From NCBI GenBank assembly GCA_023512835.1, contig CM042085.1, positions 44,874,189-44,938,188 of the forward strand: a stretch of 64,000 bases of DNA, read 5' to 3'. This document shows, piece after piece, positions 10,787 through 23,601 of the stretch. The notes under the pieces were generated by a model. The model had not been told where the DNA came from. It made no database searches and saw only the letters and a program-made list of their open reading frames with translations. Numbering within the stretch: position 1 is the stretch's first letter; each line of letters begins with the position of its first letter. The DNA is from Taxillus chinensis (Eukaryota > Streptophyta > Magnoliopsida > Santalales > Loranthaceae). The position numbers and the translations under genes were made by a program.

Positions 10787-12607
10787 TGTTGGGATAGTGC
10801 TATATAAAGCAATGTGTAATCCTAATAATGTAAAGACTATTTCGATTAATTGAAATATTTTTTGTTTAAATATTTATTAGATTGCATTATTCTGCTTTCT
10901 TGTGTGGCCGAGCATCATAACATCTCATTGCTTATCAAAGTCTATTCCTGGGTATGTGTGAGACACATACAATAGATCCACTAATTAGACTAAGTATAAA
11001 ATTAGTTCACAATCGGTTAATAGAGTTTGGGATGCTCTATTCGATAAGATTGTGGTGAGGACTATTTCCATAGTGGGAGTGATCTAATCTAGGATCATTG
11101 TAAAGAGTTTACAAATAGTAGTGCCAGGTATGTAATCATACATATTGAACAGGACCATGATAGAATAAGTTCTTCAACTAATATCCGTTACATTGTATGA
11201 AGAACTTTATATTTTATCGCTAGATGATCGATTTATGGATTAATCTTAATCCAGACCGTTTGATTAACTCATGTCTATAATTTATGTCTTTTGACTTATT
11301 AATGAGTGAGAGGCTTAGTGCTTCAAATACCTCGATATCTTGGAGATATAATATTATAGATAGTGGGAGCGTCAAGTCAGGTGCATGGAATCCACCGCTT
11401 CGTTATACGAAGAGTAATGATATTCCCATGTTGTTTAATTCGGGATTCTTGGGTGAATTAAGCGCTTGTAATTATATTAGATATAATTTATTATAAATCC
11501 TAATTCATGATTGGATTATGAATAGGTCGCCCATTAGAGAATTAATGGTAACACATGGATAAAGATATAATTAGAGAGGTTAAACGGAATCTATTGATAC
11601 TGTCTCTAATTATGAATATCATAGTGGAGGATCATATCACATGGAAATCAGTTATATCGATGGACAAATAATTTATTATGGATTCTTGTAATCATATCTG
11701 CTTGATCTTAGAGTGCGGTTTTAGTCCCTGATCGTGGCTCGGACTAAAACTAATAAATAATGATTTAATTGATTAATGAGATTAATTAATTAAATATTAT
11801 TTATTGGAGCTTCGATTAAGTGGGTCCATTTGGTCCCTCTTGCTAGCACCGTTTATTCTTGTATGGAGTAACTGGATCGTTGTGAGTTAATTCTCCTGGT
11901 TGTGCTTAATAGCTAATTAATTAACGTGTGTTAATATATATTTAAAAGTTAAATATATATCACATGGTTATTTATTTAATTAGATTAAATAAATAATAAT
12001 AAATATTTTATCCATTTAATGTGATTAAATGAATAAATATATTATTTATTTATTTGATAAATAAATAATATTATATATTTATTTAATTAGTTTGTTACGT
12101 AATAATTATATTATTTAAATAGTTTAAATAATATGTATTATTATTATTTAACTAAAGGGGCGTATGCGTAATAGAATAGGGGTAACCCTAGGTCTATAAA
12201 TAGATACATAGCCTCCTAGGTTAAATGGTGTGCGTGTGCAATCATTGATAGCCAAGAGAGAGAGAGAGACAGGTGACGGCCAACCCTAGCAGAGGTGGTG
12301 TTCCTGTTCTTTGATCCAAGGGTGCCACGCACGTACTCCTTGAGAAGGTGAATAGCAGAGAAGGCTATTTGGTGGTTGAATCCAGGAGACTGCGAGGACG
12401 ATCAAAGGCAGATCGTGAGTTCGTTCTTGGAGGGAAAAGAAGAGGGTTCTAGCTTTACCGTTCTTCAGGTTGGTTTGTTCTTTTCTCTCTTTGCAAAATT
12501 AAACGAATTGATTCATGTTTAGATCCTGCTGTTTGTTTGCTGGAATAAAATTTTTAAAATTCGTTTCCGCTGCGGTTAATCGTTAACCCCATTCCAGTAT
12601 GCCAACA
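10787..12607 (+). repeat. Copia-1 3' LTR
   Basis: This 1821-bp LTR is a near-identical copy of 3158-4983. It ends CCAACA at 12607 and is followed by the target duplication CAACG (12608-12612). Chromo-1 sequence resumes directly after it. Confidence 0.95.
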
Positions 12608-12612
12608 CAACG

Positions 12613-14199
12613 TAGTTCTCTCCACCCTGGAAAACTCTCCTACCTGCAACATGACAATAACGGAATCCGCGATGTCACCACTCACAGGTCACAAGGGAAT
12701 CCTTAGCCTCCAGGACATACTCCACCTCATGGCCCACTAACCCCGCTATACCAACCGTCACGTTCTATCTCAACACACCAATAAAACACTCAAACTGACC
12801 AAGAAATACTCAGGCTCTAGCCTTAGCTAAATGTGATCACTGCCATTCCTCCAGGTAGGCACAGGAAACAAGACATGCAAACGCCTGATTCGGGACTTTC
12901 ATGTAGCACCCAAACACACCAACACCTTGATATCATGAACCATCTCCCTTATCGCGTGATACTGTACATGAAAAGTTTTCAAGGAAGACATATGTAGGTC
13001 ATTCGCCTACCACCACCGCTCTAATGCATACACCTTTTGATATCCGCCCGACATAAAACTCTCCCCAAGGAGTAGCACTAATACCCCGTCCTAGCAAACT
13101 GTCACAATCGACTCAACTCGGGAAATCAAACAACTCTTTTTCTTTCCCAACTTACCAACATTTTAGTAACACCAGGACAAGGAATAACATAAACAACATC
13201 ACCTCTAACACTCTTCCTCATCCTCACACCACGGTTACTATACCAATACGTCATGCCTCATCCTTCTCTACGCATATGTGTCGCAACACCCACACGTAGC
13301 AACTCCGCTATATACCTTTACCACTTATGCAACACATACAACAAGACAATGCTACATTTTCTGCACATTCTCAACACATGCAACGAAACACAAGACACCC
13401 GACGAGTAGAACGTACCCGGTTTTAAACCTTCTCCTCTCCTTTAAACCCACTTCCCACAAGATACGGACCAAAGGAATGGCCCTACCATGCAAAAGCACA
13501 CCCTTAGTCCCTAGAGAAATGTTTTCCAGGATATGGGTAAAAAGCCCGAATGAGGCCTGCCAAATCTCACTTGCTTACCTCTTGTTACCAATTGGATGCA
13601 CCGGGCACGACCCTTGAAACCCACTCATGCCGATAGCCGAGCTCCGGAATAATTCACATTTTATACATGTGCATACCCATTTCACAACATATTCTAGGAA
13701 CATTACTCAAGGTCTTTCACACACCACAAACATAACAAATGGCTACTGCTTGACCATCTGAGAACCCAGAACACCTATATAGTTACTAACCAAAACTTGC
13801 AACGACCACTCTAGCCAACAAGATAACACTTCAAGGACTCTAAGAGCAGGCTATACTAGCTGCATTTTCCACCCTCAACCATAACGCTTGGAAAGGTAAC
13901 CATAGGAATATCCCTTTCAAGTAGTACTCCACACATACCTTTATCCATATAAGAACATATCTCTATTATTCAAGGTTGCCAAGGAGGGGTCACACGTTAC
14001 CCACAAGCCATCACCTCACGCCTCAAGCTCTACTAGCTACCAAAAAGGTAGCCTACAAGGTTTGATTACTTTAATTATCCACGGTTGTCAAAATTGAATA
14101 CCACTCCTACCAACGAGAATACCCCTCTATTACAAGTATCTTAATTTAATTGCTAGAAACTCAACAATCAAAGGTCCACCCATCCTCACCTAAGTCAGT
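12613..14199 (-). other. Degenerate Chromo-1 internal sequence
   Basis: This is the continuation of Chromo-1 on the far side of Copia-1. It has no frame over 100 codons and no motif that I could assign. By position on the minus strand it should hold decayed protease, RT or later gag sequence. Confidence 0.5.
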
Positions 14200-14700
14200 A
14201 CAAGACTCAACCAATCACTATCTTCTGGAGATATCCTACTTTTCCACGGATGCAACACTGATACTGCTTCCTGCTACACTCTTTTCCAATGTCCCGATTG
14301 TCCACAGTAAGAACAACCCTTTAAGCAACTGGTCTCAAATTGATTTGTTGGGGGATTGACCCCCATCTCGAAACTTGTGGCCATCTTCTGATTGCCCTCG
14401 TCTGCCTCTTGGGGTCCTTTTTGCCGATCAGGACAACAATGCTTGATTGATCTTCATCCGAGCTCCTCCAAATGATGTGGGTTAACCGCCCTCGGCGTGC
14501 CTCGCTCTTAATCAGTTATCGAATCTCATCCCTCAATTCTGGAATAATCAGGGTTAAAATGCCAATCTCTGCCCTGTGAAGATCATTACTTACAGCCTAC
14601 AGCTCTGCCACTTGCCCAGCCTGGGTGGTGGGCTCTTCTGTCGTACGGGTCATAATTTTTCAGAGGCTAGGTACACGAGGAGGTAGCACTCCAGGTTAAC
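14200..14700 (-). pseudogene. Chromo-1 gag remnant with zinc knuckle
   Basis: On the minus strand a CCHC knuckle is readable as CSYCGQSGHW (14315-14286), with the fourth cysteine displaced by one base near 14277. A second, poorer knuckle follows (about 14230-14260). Upstream, near 14490-14570, the frame reads IPELRDEIR before a stop. Two knuckles in tandem fit the gag of Tekay-type chromoviruses, as seen more clearly in Chromo-3 at 39726-39835. The rest is too decayed to delimit. Confidence 0.55.
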
Positions 14701-15311
14701 ACTCAACGCTCTTAATACCATTACCGACTAGGCGTTTGGAGCTATAACTAATCTCAAAACACATTATCGCCACACATATTCGCAGATTCACATTTCACAA
14801 ACTATACAAGTTCACACCTTCACATTGCACATATCATTTATACTCAAGTGATTATCTCATCGTTTTGAACACCACATTGCTTATTCCACACAATACCATA
14901 CAAAGGCACACACTTAAGCATTCACATATCTCACCTAGTCATTTTCATAATATCAACAGTATTATCTCTATGTAGTTCGTTCACATTGCACAAGTCCACT
15001 AGTACACAAATTCCATACCACATATTTTTTTTTGTAGTCATGCTTAAGTTGTCACAATATATCAGAGTTGCACAATTTTTTTTTTTTTTCATTTAAAACA
15101 TTTCCACAGTTATCCATACATTCATGCATAAACAACAAATGCAACTAGTGCCCTAATGCCAATGTATGCAAATCCTACCACAAGACTGGACTACCCCAAG
15201 TACACCTTAGAGGCTCCAAGAGGACCATGTTGATCAGGCACGTCCCTCCAGGCCCCTCCAAAGGACTCAAGATAATCAAGTCCGCCCACTACCCTAGGCC
15301 AACTAGACCAT
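14701..15311 (-). other. Chromo-1 leader and gag start, degenerate
   Basis: This lies between the primer-binding site and the readable gag remnant. It is AC-rich on the plus strand with two T runs (about 15029 and 15077). No coding signal is seen. Confidence 0.45.
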
Positions 15312-15323
15312 GCTCTGATACCA
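15312..15323 (-). other. Chromo-1 primer-binding site (tRNA-iMet type)
   Basis: The plus strand reads GCTCTGATACCA, the reverse complement of TGGTATCAGAGC. It sits 3 bp from the LTR end and proves the minus orientation of Chromo-1. Confidence 0.93.
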
Positions 15324-15864
15324 TATTGTCATGCCCCGGATTTCCAACCCGAGGAGACCGGAACGTGACCTTCCCTTTACCCGAGTTTGGATAAAGGGGA
15401 TAGAATACAACATGCTCACACAGGATACCATACACTTCACATTTTATATTTAGAGAGACAAAAACCATATTTTTATTAAGTCCAAACATACAAGAGTGCC
15501 CAAACATGCTTTTATTACATAAAACTCCTCATTACAATATCCTCCCACTGGGGTTACAAAGCTCACACAAAAACAGCGAAACTCAAATAATAATAAACAA
15601 AGCCACAAAACAGAACTGCCACCAACTTGGGTGTTCCCGCCTAACGCCTGTAGGTCCCTGTAGAAAAACCAAACACAGTAGGAGGGGTGAGCAACCACAG
15701 CTCAGTAGGGATCATGTCTCCCCATCCCATCCCATGCTCCTAGCATCTACATGCCATGTGTACAACTGCAGTGTCGTGATACAATTATTTCAACAAATAT
15801 AATGGCAAGCTATATCAGCAAATACAATTATTTCCACAGCCACACAAGGCTAGCACATGAACAA

Positions 15865-16045
15865 TCCCAGGCTTCCACAACCACCGGGTTTCCAAGAGCG
15901 ATCCCGGGCTTCCACAACCACCGGGTTTCACAAAACAGTCCCGGGCTTCCACAACCACCGGGTTTCACAATAGTCCCGGGCTTCCACAGCCACCGGGTTT
16001 CACAAAATAGTCCCGGGCTTCCACAGCCACCGGGTTTCACAAAAC
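15865..16045. repeat. Tandem repeat in Chromo-1 5' LTR (5 copies, 35-37 bp)
   Basis: Units start at 15865, 15902, 15939, 15974 and 16011 with the core CCCGGGCTTCCACARCCACC. The first unit is diverged (CCCAGGC). Confidence 0.9.
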
Positions 16046-16309
16046 ACAGTATACATAACCACTCAGGCATAAAACCAAACACTTAGTAGGCACACATTCA
16101 CAAATGTACAAACCCAACCACTCAGGCATAAAAACAAACACTTGGCATGCACACCTTTACCAACTCACAATTCTAGCCATACCGGCATATTATCAAATAC
16201 ATACCTGGGCATATTCATACAAACATATTCACATAGGCATTTTATCAAACATTTAACATGCACCGCCCACCCAACATCGAATCACACCAAAATGCCATTG
16301 AAAGCCAAC

Positions 16310-16339
16310 ATTCATATAGGAGATCGGACCTATATGAAT
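16310..16339 (-). promoter_or_regulatory. Conserved LTR stem-loop (Chromo-1 5' LTR)
   Basis: The arms are identical to those at 762-791 (11 bp each, 16310-16320 and 16329-16339). Only the loop differs, AGATCGGA instead of AGATCACA, so changes since insertion fall in the loop. Confidence 0.75.
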
Positions 16340-16602
16340 TTACATATAAGTATTATAGCAATAACAATGGAAACTTTACAAAATATCCACAGGGCCTAAC
16401 CCGGAACAGACCAAGAAAGACAGAACCCCTACCTCAAAGATCCTCCACGCTCTTGCCTCCACGCTTAATGCCGTCCAACCACGGGAATGACAACGACAGC
16501 CCACGAACCGGAGCTCTCTCTCTCAATCTCCCTCTCTCTCTCTTGTGACGCTGCCGGGCGGCCGACAACAAAAACCCTAAACCTAAAATAAAGAGAGCTC
16601 CT

Positions 16603-16752
16603 CTTTATATAGACCTCACTTATCAAAACGACGTAGTTTTGATAAATGAAATCCCACCATCAAAACGACGTAGTTTTGATAAATGAAACACACCATCAAA
16701 ACGACGTAGTTTTGATAAATAAAACACACCATCAAAACGACGTAGTTTTGAT
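16603..16752 (-). promoter_or_regulatory. LTR promoter: four palindromes and TATA box (Chromo-1 5' LTR)
   Basis: The TATA box is at 16603-16611 (minus strand). Palindromes with arms ATCAAAAC and GTTTTGAT start at 16622, 16659, 16695 and 16731. The layout is the same as in the 3' LTR, with a 10-bp gap between the TATA box and the first palindrome. Confidence 0.75.
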
Positions 16753-17091
16753 AAATAAAACATGAACTAACCACTCCGCTTCCACACAGGACAAAATACC
16801 CACAATCCGAACATGGTCATTGTCACACGCAGCCTCTACACGCTCCCACTTGAGCTCATTACACTCTCTAACAACCAAGCCACGAAGACTCGTAGAAACA
16901 CTCCTTCGAAGATTAGCTGGAAACGCGGCCTCGAAGATCTGTCTCGAAGATCTAACTTTCGACCCTCAAACCTTCGAACTTCGACCCTACGACCCAAATC
17001 TTCGGGTCTTCCACCTTTCGACCCAAGCGTTCGCCCAGGGTATTGTTCATCTTCGTTCCAGCTTGTTCTACCCAAAACACGGGTCATTATA

Positions 17092-17874
17092 GACTCAATT
17101 TAGGATTCATGAGTGAAAAATGGAAGCGAACACATGTCAAAAGTAAGCAGGTGATTAGCCGATTAAAATGCATGGTTGAAGAAAGAAAATACATCCAAGC
17201 ATGCCACTTTTCTGACCCTAAACAGCATGTCCAGTCAGATCCGGAAGTAAAAGTTTAGAGGAGGGAGTATCCGAGACATATTAGGGGTTCATTATTGCTC
17301 CCCCGTAGATCATTTAATCCTCTCAATGAAAAGCTCCCCCTCAAATAGACAGCCAGGAAAGGGGTCATGAGACATATATGGGGGGTATTACTGAATAATA
17401 TATAAAGCATTTTCTCCCGCGTAGATTGTGCAATCCTCTCGATTGACATTTCCGGTTTGTAGAATTCAGCACTGTCTATCTTATTAGAAAACTATACTTC
17501 AGAAGCTGACCAGATTGTGATTGAGTATTCATCCACCAGGCATTCCGAGCTAACCCATTTCATTTCTTCAACTATACATGTTAATAGAGTAATCTAAATG
17601 AACATACTATTGTCATGTGGTGATTAGTGGAAGTTGAGATCATGAAACCCGAAAGAGGTAAATCATATAAACTGTAATCATGTTAGCTTAAACGACTTCA
17701 GTCGGGAAACGCAAGCATCCTCCCACATATGAAATTGATATTAATATCAGAAGCATGAGGCCTTAGACCAGTAAGTATGATTGGCATTAAAGTCAGTATG
17801 TATCTTCTACTTACAATAAAAGCACAATGCATGTTCTGATAGTAAATATACTGTTGGGTAAATTAAATGTGAAA
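17092..17874 (-). other. Sire-A spacer after pol, with repeated polypurine tracts
   Basis: This non-coding sequence follows the RNase H stop. Purine-rich motifs of the type ATCTAYGSGGGAG occur three times on the minus strand (plus-strand CTCCCCC or CTCCCGC near 17299, 17335 and 17413), with AAATGCTTT and ACCTCTTTCCTGGCTGTCTAT blocks between. The same order is present in Sire-B (28140-28270) and Sire-C (54225-54360). Confidence 0.7.
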
Positions 17875-19945
17875 CTATGCAGAAAAGTCGAGCATACCTA
17901 AACGGAAGAGTAGTTTAGAGAATCTTGCATTAGGTAGGGGCTTTGTAAAAATGTCGGCCAGTTGATCTTCAGTAGCAATGTGTTCCAGTGAGATGTGACT
18001 TTTAAGAACATGATCACGTATGAAGTGATACCGGACTTCAATGTGCTTCGTCTTAGGATGCATGACAGGATCGTTGCTGATAGCAATAACGCTAGTGTTG
18101 TCGCAGTAGAGTGGAATAGATGACATGTTGAAACCGTAGTCAGTAAGTTGACTTTGCATCCAGAGTAGCTATGCGCAGCAACTCCCAGCAGCTATGTATT
18201 CCGCTTCAAAGAGTAGAGGTTGATACTGAATTCGCTTCTTCGAACCATGAAATTAATCTATGTCCAAGGAACTGACATGTACCTCTTGTGCTCTTCCTGT
18301 TGATGCGACATCCAGCGAAGTCGGCATCAGAGTATCCGGATAAGGTGAAGTTTGACTCCTTTGGGTACCAGAGTCCCAAATTCATCGTTCCCTTGAGATA
18401 CCTTAATATCCGTTTAACATGAAGCATATGTGACTCCTTGGGATTCGCCTGGTATCGTGCACAGATGCAAGTTGCAAACATAATATCTGGGTGACTTGCT
18501 ATAAGATACAGCAAGGATCCGATTATCCCTCTGTAGTCAGTTACATTTACTGATATGCCGTCAACATCCGGATCTAACTTGGCACTTACAGGCATGGGAG
18601 TTTTGACGGGAGATGAACCTTCCATACCAAACTTCTTGATTAGATCGCGAGTGTACTTAGCTTGGTTAATGAAGATTCCTTCCTTTAATTGTTTAACTTC
18701 TATTCCAAGGAAGTAGGACAGTTCTCCCATCATGCTCATCTCGAACTTGCCTGTCATCAACTTAGCAAACTCTTCACAAAGCTTCGGATTCGTTGATCTG
18801 AAAATGATATCATCCACGTATATTTGTACGATCAGAGTGTGTCCTTTCTCTTTTCGTAGAAATAGGGTGGTGTCTATCTTCCCCTTTTGGAAGTTGTGAG
18901 CAAGTAGGAATTCTGACAGTGTGTCGTACCAGGCTCTTGGAGCTTGCTTCAAACCATATAAAGCTTTTCGAAGCTTGTAGATAAGATGTCCTGCTTTAGG
19001 TTCAATGAAGCCGGGAGGTTGTTCAACGTACACCTCCTCTTGAAGATCTCCATTCAGGAATGCGCTCTTGACGTCCATTTGATAAACTATGAGGTTTTCA
19101 TATGAAGCATATGCCAGAAACATTCGGATTGCCTCAAGTCTTGCTACTGGAGCAAAGGTCTCATCATAATCTATTCCTTCTTCTTGACGATACCCTTTAG
19201 CTACCAGTCTGGCTTTGTTCCGGATTACTATTCCATCCGTATCAAGCTTGTTCCGGAACACCCATTTAACGCCAATGACTTGCTGAGACTTAGGCCTTGG
19301 TACTAAGATCCACACATTATTTCTCTTAAATTGATTCAGCTCTTCTTGCATGGCTTCTATCCAATTCGAATCCTGAAGAGCTTCATCTACCACCTTTGGT
19401 TCTATTTGAGATAGAAAACACGAGTAAAGACTTATGTTGGAGGTGGCTGCTCTTGTTCTTACACCAACAGTAGGATCACCAATCACTTGATCTGAGGGAT
19501 GGTTTCGAGTCCATCTGTAATTTTGTGCATGTGTTGGATGATCTTGAACAATTTGAAGCTCTTCCAAATTAGGTGGTTCAGTTGTATCCGCTGGTTGAGC
19601 TTCGTCCGTACTAGATGTTTCCGTATTGAGAGGTACGGTTGAACTAGATGGTTCTTCAACACTGTTTCTTCCAGTGTTAACTAGTCCGGACGGACTTGAA
19701 GGTGCTCCGGAATTTTGGGTATCCATAGGAGTATATCCAGAGCTAAATGGTAGTCCGGAGTCAGAGTCATCCGTAGCATCATCCATATAATTTCGTTGTG
19801 CTTCGCTGATGCCACGTGGTTGGTCAAGATGTGTAACAGGAACATTCATAAAATTTGAATAATCGACGTTGCTGTCCATGACCTGCACATTAGAACTTGA
19901 AGAACCGACTTTTGACCAATCAAGGTTAGTTTCATCAAAGGTCAC
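17875..19945 (-). pseudogene. Sire-A reverse transcriptase and RNase H
   Basis: An open frame of 579 codons (19945-18206) begins in the integrase-RT linker, which is rich in Ser, Asp and Pro. It continues with [47 protein letters not shown] and YVDDIIF (18809-18820). RNase H begins at [18 protein letters not shown] frame break near 18200 and a stop separate the last part (18159-17875), which has LYCDNTSVIAIS and HIEVRYHFIRDHV and ends at LGMLDFSA. RT is otherwise intact, and the YVDD catalytic motif is preserved. Confidence 0.9.
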
Positions 19946-21256
19946 ATGGATAGATTCTTCAACTTTAAAAAGTTTTCTGTTGAAGACCCGATAAGCTTTG
20001 CTATGAAGTGAGTACCCAACAAAGATCCCATCATCAGATTTGGTTCAAATTTATTCTGGGGTTCTTTGCCGTTGTTCAGATTATAGCAAGTACACCCAAA
20101 GGCTCTGAAATGTGAAATTGAAGGCTTTCGTCCTCTCCACATCTCATAGGGTGTTTTCATGGTAGATTTATTTATTAGAGTTCTGTTCTGAACATAGTAG
20201 GCAGTGGACACAGCTTCAGCCCATAGACTGAGAGGAAGCATTGCCCCTGCTAACATAGATCTGCCAGCCTCGACTAAAGTGCGATTCTTGCGCTCAGCTA
20301 CCCCATTTTGTTGAGGAGTTCTGGGCGCAGAGAAGTCATGCTGTATGCCCTGTTCAGAACAATATGATCTCATTTCTGAAAAATCAAATTCTGTACCATG
20401 ATCACTCCTGATGCACTTTATGCTCAGTCCTTGTGATTTGCTTATCCAGTTGAAAAGATCTACAAGATGCTTAAAAGTTCGATCCTTTGATTTTAGGAAC
20501 ATCACCCATGTGTATCTGGTGAAATCATCGATAACCACTAGGGTATATCTCGCACCAGCTAGTGACGGAACAGATATAGGACCACATAAGTCCATATGAA
20601 GAAGTTGTAGAGGAGCAGTTATTGAATTAACTGATTTGCTCTTAAAGCTATGTTTGGTCTGTTTGCCCAGTTGGCATTCTCGACAGAGAGAGTCTCTGGA
20701 GAACTTGAGTTTGGGTAGACCAGTGACAAGATCAAGTGACGCTAATTTAGACAAAGTCTTAAAGTTTAAATATGCACATCGCTTGTGCCATAGCCAACTA
20801 TCTTCATCTGGTGCTTTAGTGAGGAAGCATACAGGGTCAGAAGAATTATTTCTTAAGACCACTGAGGATATGTCCCCATCTCTTGATCCGGATAACTTAA
20901 CATCTCCGGATAAGTTTTCTCTTACTGTACAGGTGTTGGACAAAAAGGAAACAGTAAATCCTTTGTCACATAAATTACTGACACTTAGCAAATTATGCTT
21001 TAAACCTTCGACTAGTGCAACTCTAGTGATTGATACACGGCCGTTAGTTAAGGTGCCATACCCGACAGTCTTACCTTTCTTTGTTGTCGCCATATGAAAC
21101 GGATGGACCTTGTTTATCATTAACTTCTACAAGCAGAGTCTGATCACCCGTCATATGTCCGGAGCATCCACTATCAAGGATCCACTTGCTTTTATTGATC
21201 TTTAACTTCAAGTGATCCGGCAATGCATTCCAGAGATGCTCCTGAAAGACAACAGT
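19942..21256 (-). pseudogene. Sire-A protease and integrase
   Basis: Protease: WILDSGCSGHMTGD, with the catalytic Asp codon at 21173-21175. A frame break lies between it and the main frame (21120-19942). Integrase: the zinc-binding start reads WLWHKRCAYLNF, where the usual second His is Tyr (near 20775), then CRECQLGK. The DDE residues are present: Asp in HMDLCGPI, Asp in IRSDHGTEFD and Glu in NGVAERKNRT. The frame ends with the PYEMWRGRKPSISHF block. The Tyr for His change should weaken zinc binding; Sire-B and Sire-C keep the His. Confidence 0.88.
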
Positions 21257-23555
21257 TTACACTTTTGGTGCCCAAACTTGTTTCGGGCGGTTAGAGAGAG
21301 CAGCAGTATTGTCAACATTTACGGATTTGATTTTGCTAGAACTTTTAGCTCTCCAAGTTGACTTTAGCTTGTTAGTTTCAGCTACCTCTTTTATTTGGGT
21401 TTTCTTGGGAGAGATACTCTTTCGAGGTTTAGATTTTGTTTTGCTCGAAGAACCCTTTTTGTTTAACTGATCTTTATTGATATGAAACTGATTACAAAGC
21501 GAGTTATCAGATAAACTCCAACATTCATAGTGATAATGACCTATTTCCCTACAGATGGAACAGACACTATAATGTGAAGTACAAACAGGGGATATAGGTC
21601 TCTCAGATTTCACAGACTTTCTACTCTGTTCCCTGTGGCCTAATCCATTGTGTTTGGGTGACGCGCTCTTGGCCCTAGATGCATCAGCCTTAGCCTTGTC
21701 TTTCGTTTTGGGTGCTACAGTTTTGGCTTTAACTGCAGCAGCCTTCCCTTCATCTTTAGTTACGGGTGCTACGCTTCGGGAAGTGCGAATGACCTTGACT
21801 CCACGATCATAAACTATGGTGCCACCTGAAATGAAACCATCCAATGGTTTAGATGTACTAACAGGATATAAGTTGGTTAGTTTAGGAGTGAAATCCGGAG
21901 GACACTCAGTAGCTTGAGCTATGGAGGTTGATGGTTCGGAACCTAGGCCAGGTTTGACTCAGATGTCGTCAGGATCAGTCCTAAAGGTAGAGGCTATTTC
22001 CCCGGATTTTAGCCACTTACGATTTATTTCCTTTTCCTGTTCCAGTTCATTTTCGAGTCTTTTTACTATAACTTTTAGGCCTGAGAGATTGGTATTTAAC
22101 AAATGATTTTCAGCTCTTAGATCGTGATACCAAGCTTCTTTTCCTCCGAAGTCGGTGATGTCCTTTTCGAGTCTATTAATAGTAAATTCAAGATGTTTAT
22201 TCGACTTTCCATATCTTTGTACATTTGAGTAATTATTAGTCTCTCATTCTTTTCATGATCACATGCGGTAGTAAGAGATTCTAATTTACTCAGGAGCTCG
22301 AAGATAGAAGGTACCTCAGTATTTGCCATGAGGCGGACGTTCGGCTTAGTGGTTGGCTCATCATCCGAGGATTCCTCCTCTTCTTCCGAGCCACTCATGT
22401 ATTTTGTCACGAGCGCCTTCCTCTTGCTCTTGCTGTTGTCTGAGGTGGAGCGACGAGGAGTTACCTTGTCACTTTTCTCGGCCACTTTTCATTTGGACCT
22501 GCATTCCTTGGCCCAGGTGACCGGTTTTCCCACAGTTGAAGCATTCCTGGGAACTGGACTCCGGTCACTCCTTCCTTTGGAACGATGATGATGAGCGTCT
22601 TCTGAACCCTTTTCTGCTTTTCCGTAGGAATCGCTCAAAGGATTTGATAAGAAGAGCTATCTCCTCCTCCTCGTCAGAATCAGAATTCTCGGACACGTCC
22701 GTATCATCATTCCTCAGTATGTTTAGACATTCTATAGCTTTGAGAGCTACCCCCTTTTCTTTCCGAACTATTTTCTCATCCCTGTCAGAGTACTTAAACC
22801 TGACTTCGTGAGTCCGCAGCTCTCCATATAGTTCTTCAAGGGGAACGTCTCGCGGTTTTTGTCGATTGCATCTGGAGTTATTTGGAGTAGTAACGATCCG
22901 GCAAGGAGCGAAAGAACTTGTCATTGATCCGGGATTGAGAATAGTGCTCATTGAACAGTCTTGACTCAAGAATGAGCTTGCCGAATCTCCGATAGATGCT
23001 TTCGAGTGATTCGCCCGGTTTATGATTAAAACTTTCAAAGTTACGTCGGAGAGTGCGAGATCACATTCTGCATCCTGGGACCGACTCCCCTCATAGAGGA
23101 TTGTCGGTTGTCCCAAACGGCTTTTCTTTGTCGTGCAGCCCTGGACGTCGTGGAAAGCCTCGGAATCCAAAGATGATGTAACATAAGCCGAGCCTTTTCA
23201 CTAGCGCACTACCAGGCTCTTTCATCGTTGGTAAGTTCAAGATCTGTCTTTGGCCTCCTAACTCCATGTTCTCCGATAGTCATCGGAATTGGAATCTCCT
23301 GATGAAGACATGGCCACATAAGATGATCATGGCATACCATAAACATCTTCATGCGAGCTTTCCACCGGGAGAAAAGCTCAGGTGTTAATTTGGGCGGTTT
23401 CGTTAAAGTAAAGCCGAACTCCGTGGTTGAGAAGCGGCGGCAGCAGCAGGTTGAGGTGGGTCGACATTTTCACCGCCGCTTCGATTCGGGATGGGCTCCT
23501 GTGCACCTCCGGAGTTAAGACGAGTGTTGAATAGCATCTCGCTTTCTTTGGCCAT
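21257..23555 (-). pseudogene. Sire-A gag (frameshifted), ending at an in-frame UAA
   Basis: The start is the ATG at 23555 (minus strand), shortly after the primer site. The first half is broken. The readable middle has LEELYGELRTHEVRFKYSDRDEKI. Next is a CCHC knuckle CFNCGKTGHL (near 22500-22540) with a one-base insertion before its last Cys. An acidic, coiled-coil-like region follows (22485-22117), then a Lys/Ala/Ser-rich tract. A second CCHC motif, CSICREIGHYHYEC, is near 21530-21571. The frame ends QVWAPKV and UAA (21257-21259); the protease follows in the same frame. The same stop is in Sire-B and Sire-C. Confidence 0.82.
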
Positions 23556-23601
23556 TTCGAGATTGAAAGAGTGGGATCTCTACTTAGAACAAATAGAACT
23601 T

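Larger units (their letters stand above)
3158..12607 (+). mobile_element. Copia-1: complete Ty1/copia element (Tork/Angela-like)
   Basis: Two LTRs (3158-4983 and 10787-12607) start TGTTGGGATAG and end CCAACA. The element is flanked by the 5-bp duplication CAACG (3153-3157 and 12608-12612). A TGGTATCAGAGC primer site follows the 5' LTR and AAGTGGGAGAT precedes the 3' LTR. Domain order is gag, protease, integrase, RT, RNase H, which defines copia. The coding region is one original frame broken by about seven frameshifts and one or more stops, so this copy is not autonomous. The LTRs differ only by scattered substitutions and small indels, so insertion was relatively recent, after Chromo-1. The lineage is tentative. 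Confidence 0.95.
1..17091 (-). mobile_element. Chromo-1: Ty3/gypsy chromovirus (Tekay/Del-like), degenerate, left edge outside window
   Basis: Two near-identical LTRs flank this element. Read on the minus strand they begin TGTAATGACCCG (TATAATGACCCG in the right copy) and end GGGGCATGACA. A tRNA-iMet type primer-binding site lies just inside the right LTR and a polypurine tract just inside the left one, which fixes the minus orientation. Without the inserted Copia-1 the internal region is only about 4.4 kb, too short for a full gag-pol. Visible coding remnants are a gag zinc knuckle near 14277-14315 and a chromodomain-like C terminus at 1697-1771. The element interrupts the 3' part of Sire-A at 17092. 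The outer end and its target-site duplication lie left of the window. The clade is inferred from the terminus style, the iMet site and the chromodomain tail. Confidence 0.85.
15327..17091 (-). repeat. Chromo-1 5' LTR
   Basis: This 1765-bp LTR starts (plus strand) TGTCATGCCCCGG and ends GGGTCATTATA. It matches 1-1448 where they overlap. It has five units of the 35-37 bp repeat and an extra 96-bp segment (about 16909-17004) bounded by CTTCG, which is absent from the other LTR. Sire-A sequence begins directly at 17092. Confidence 0.93.
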
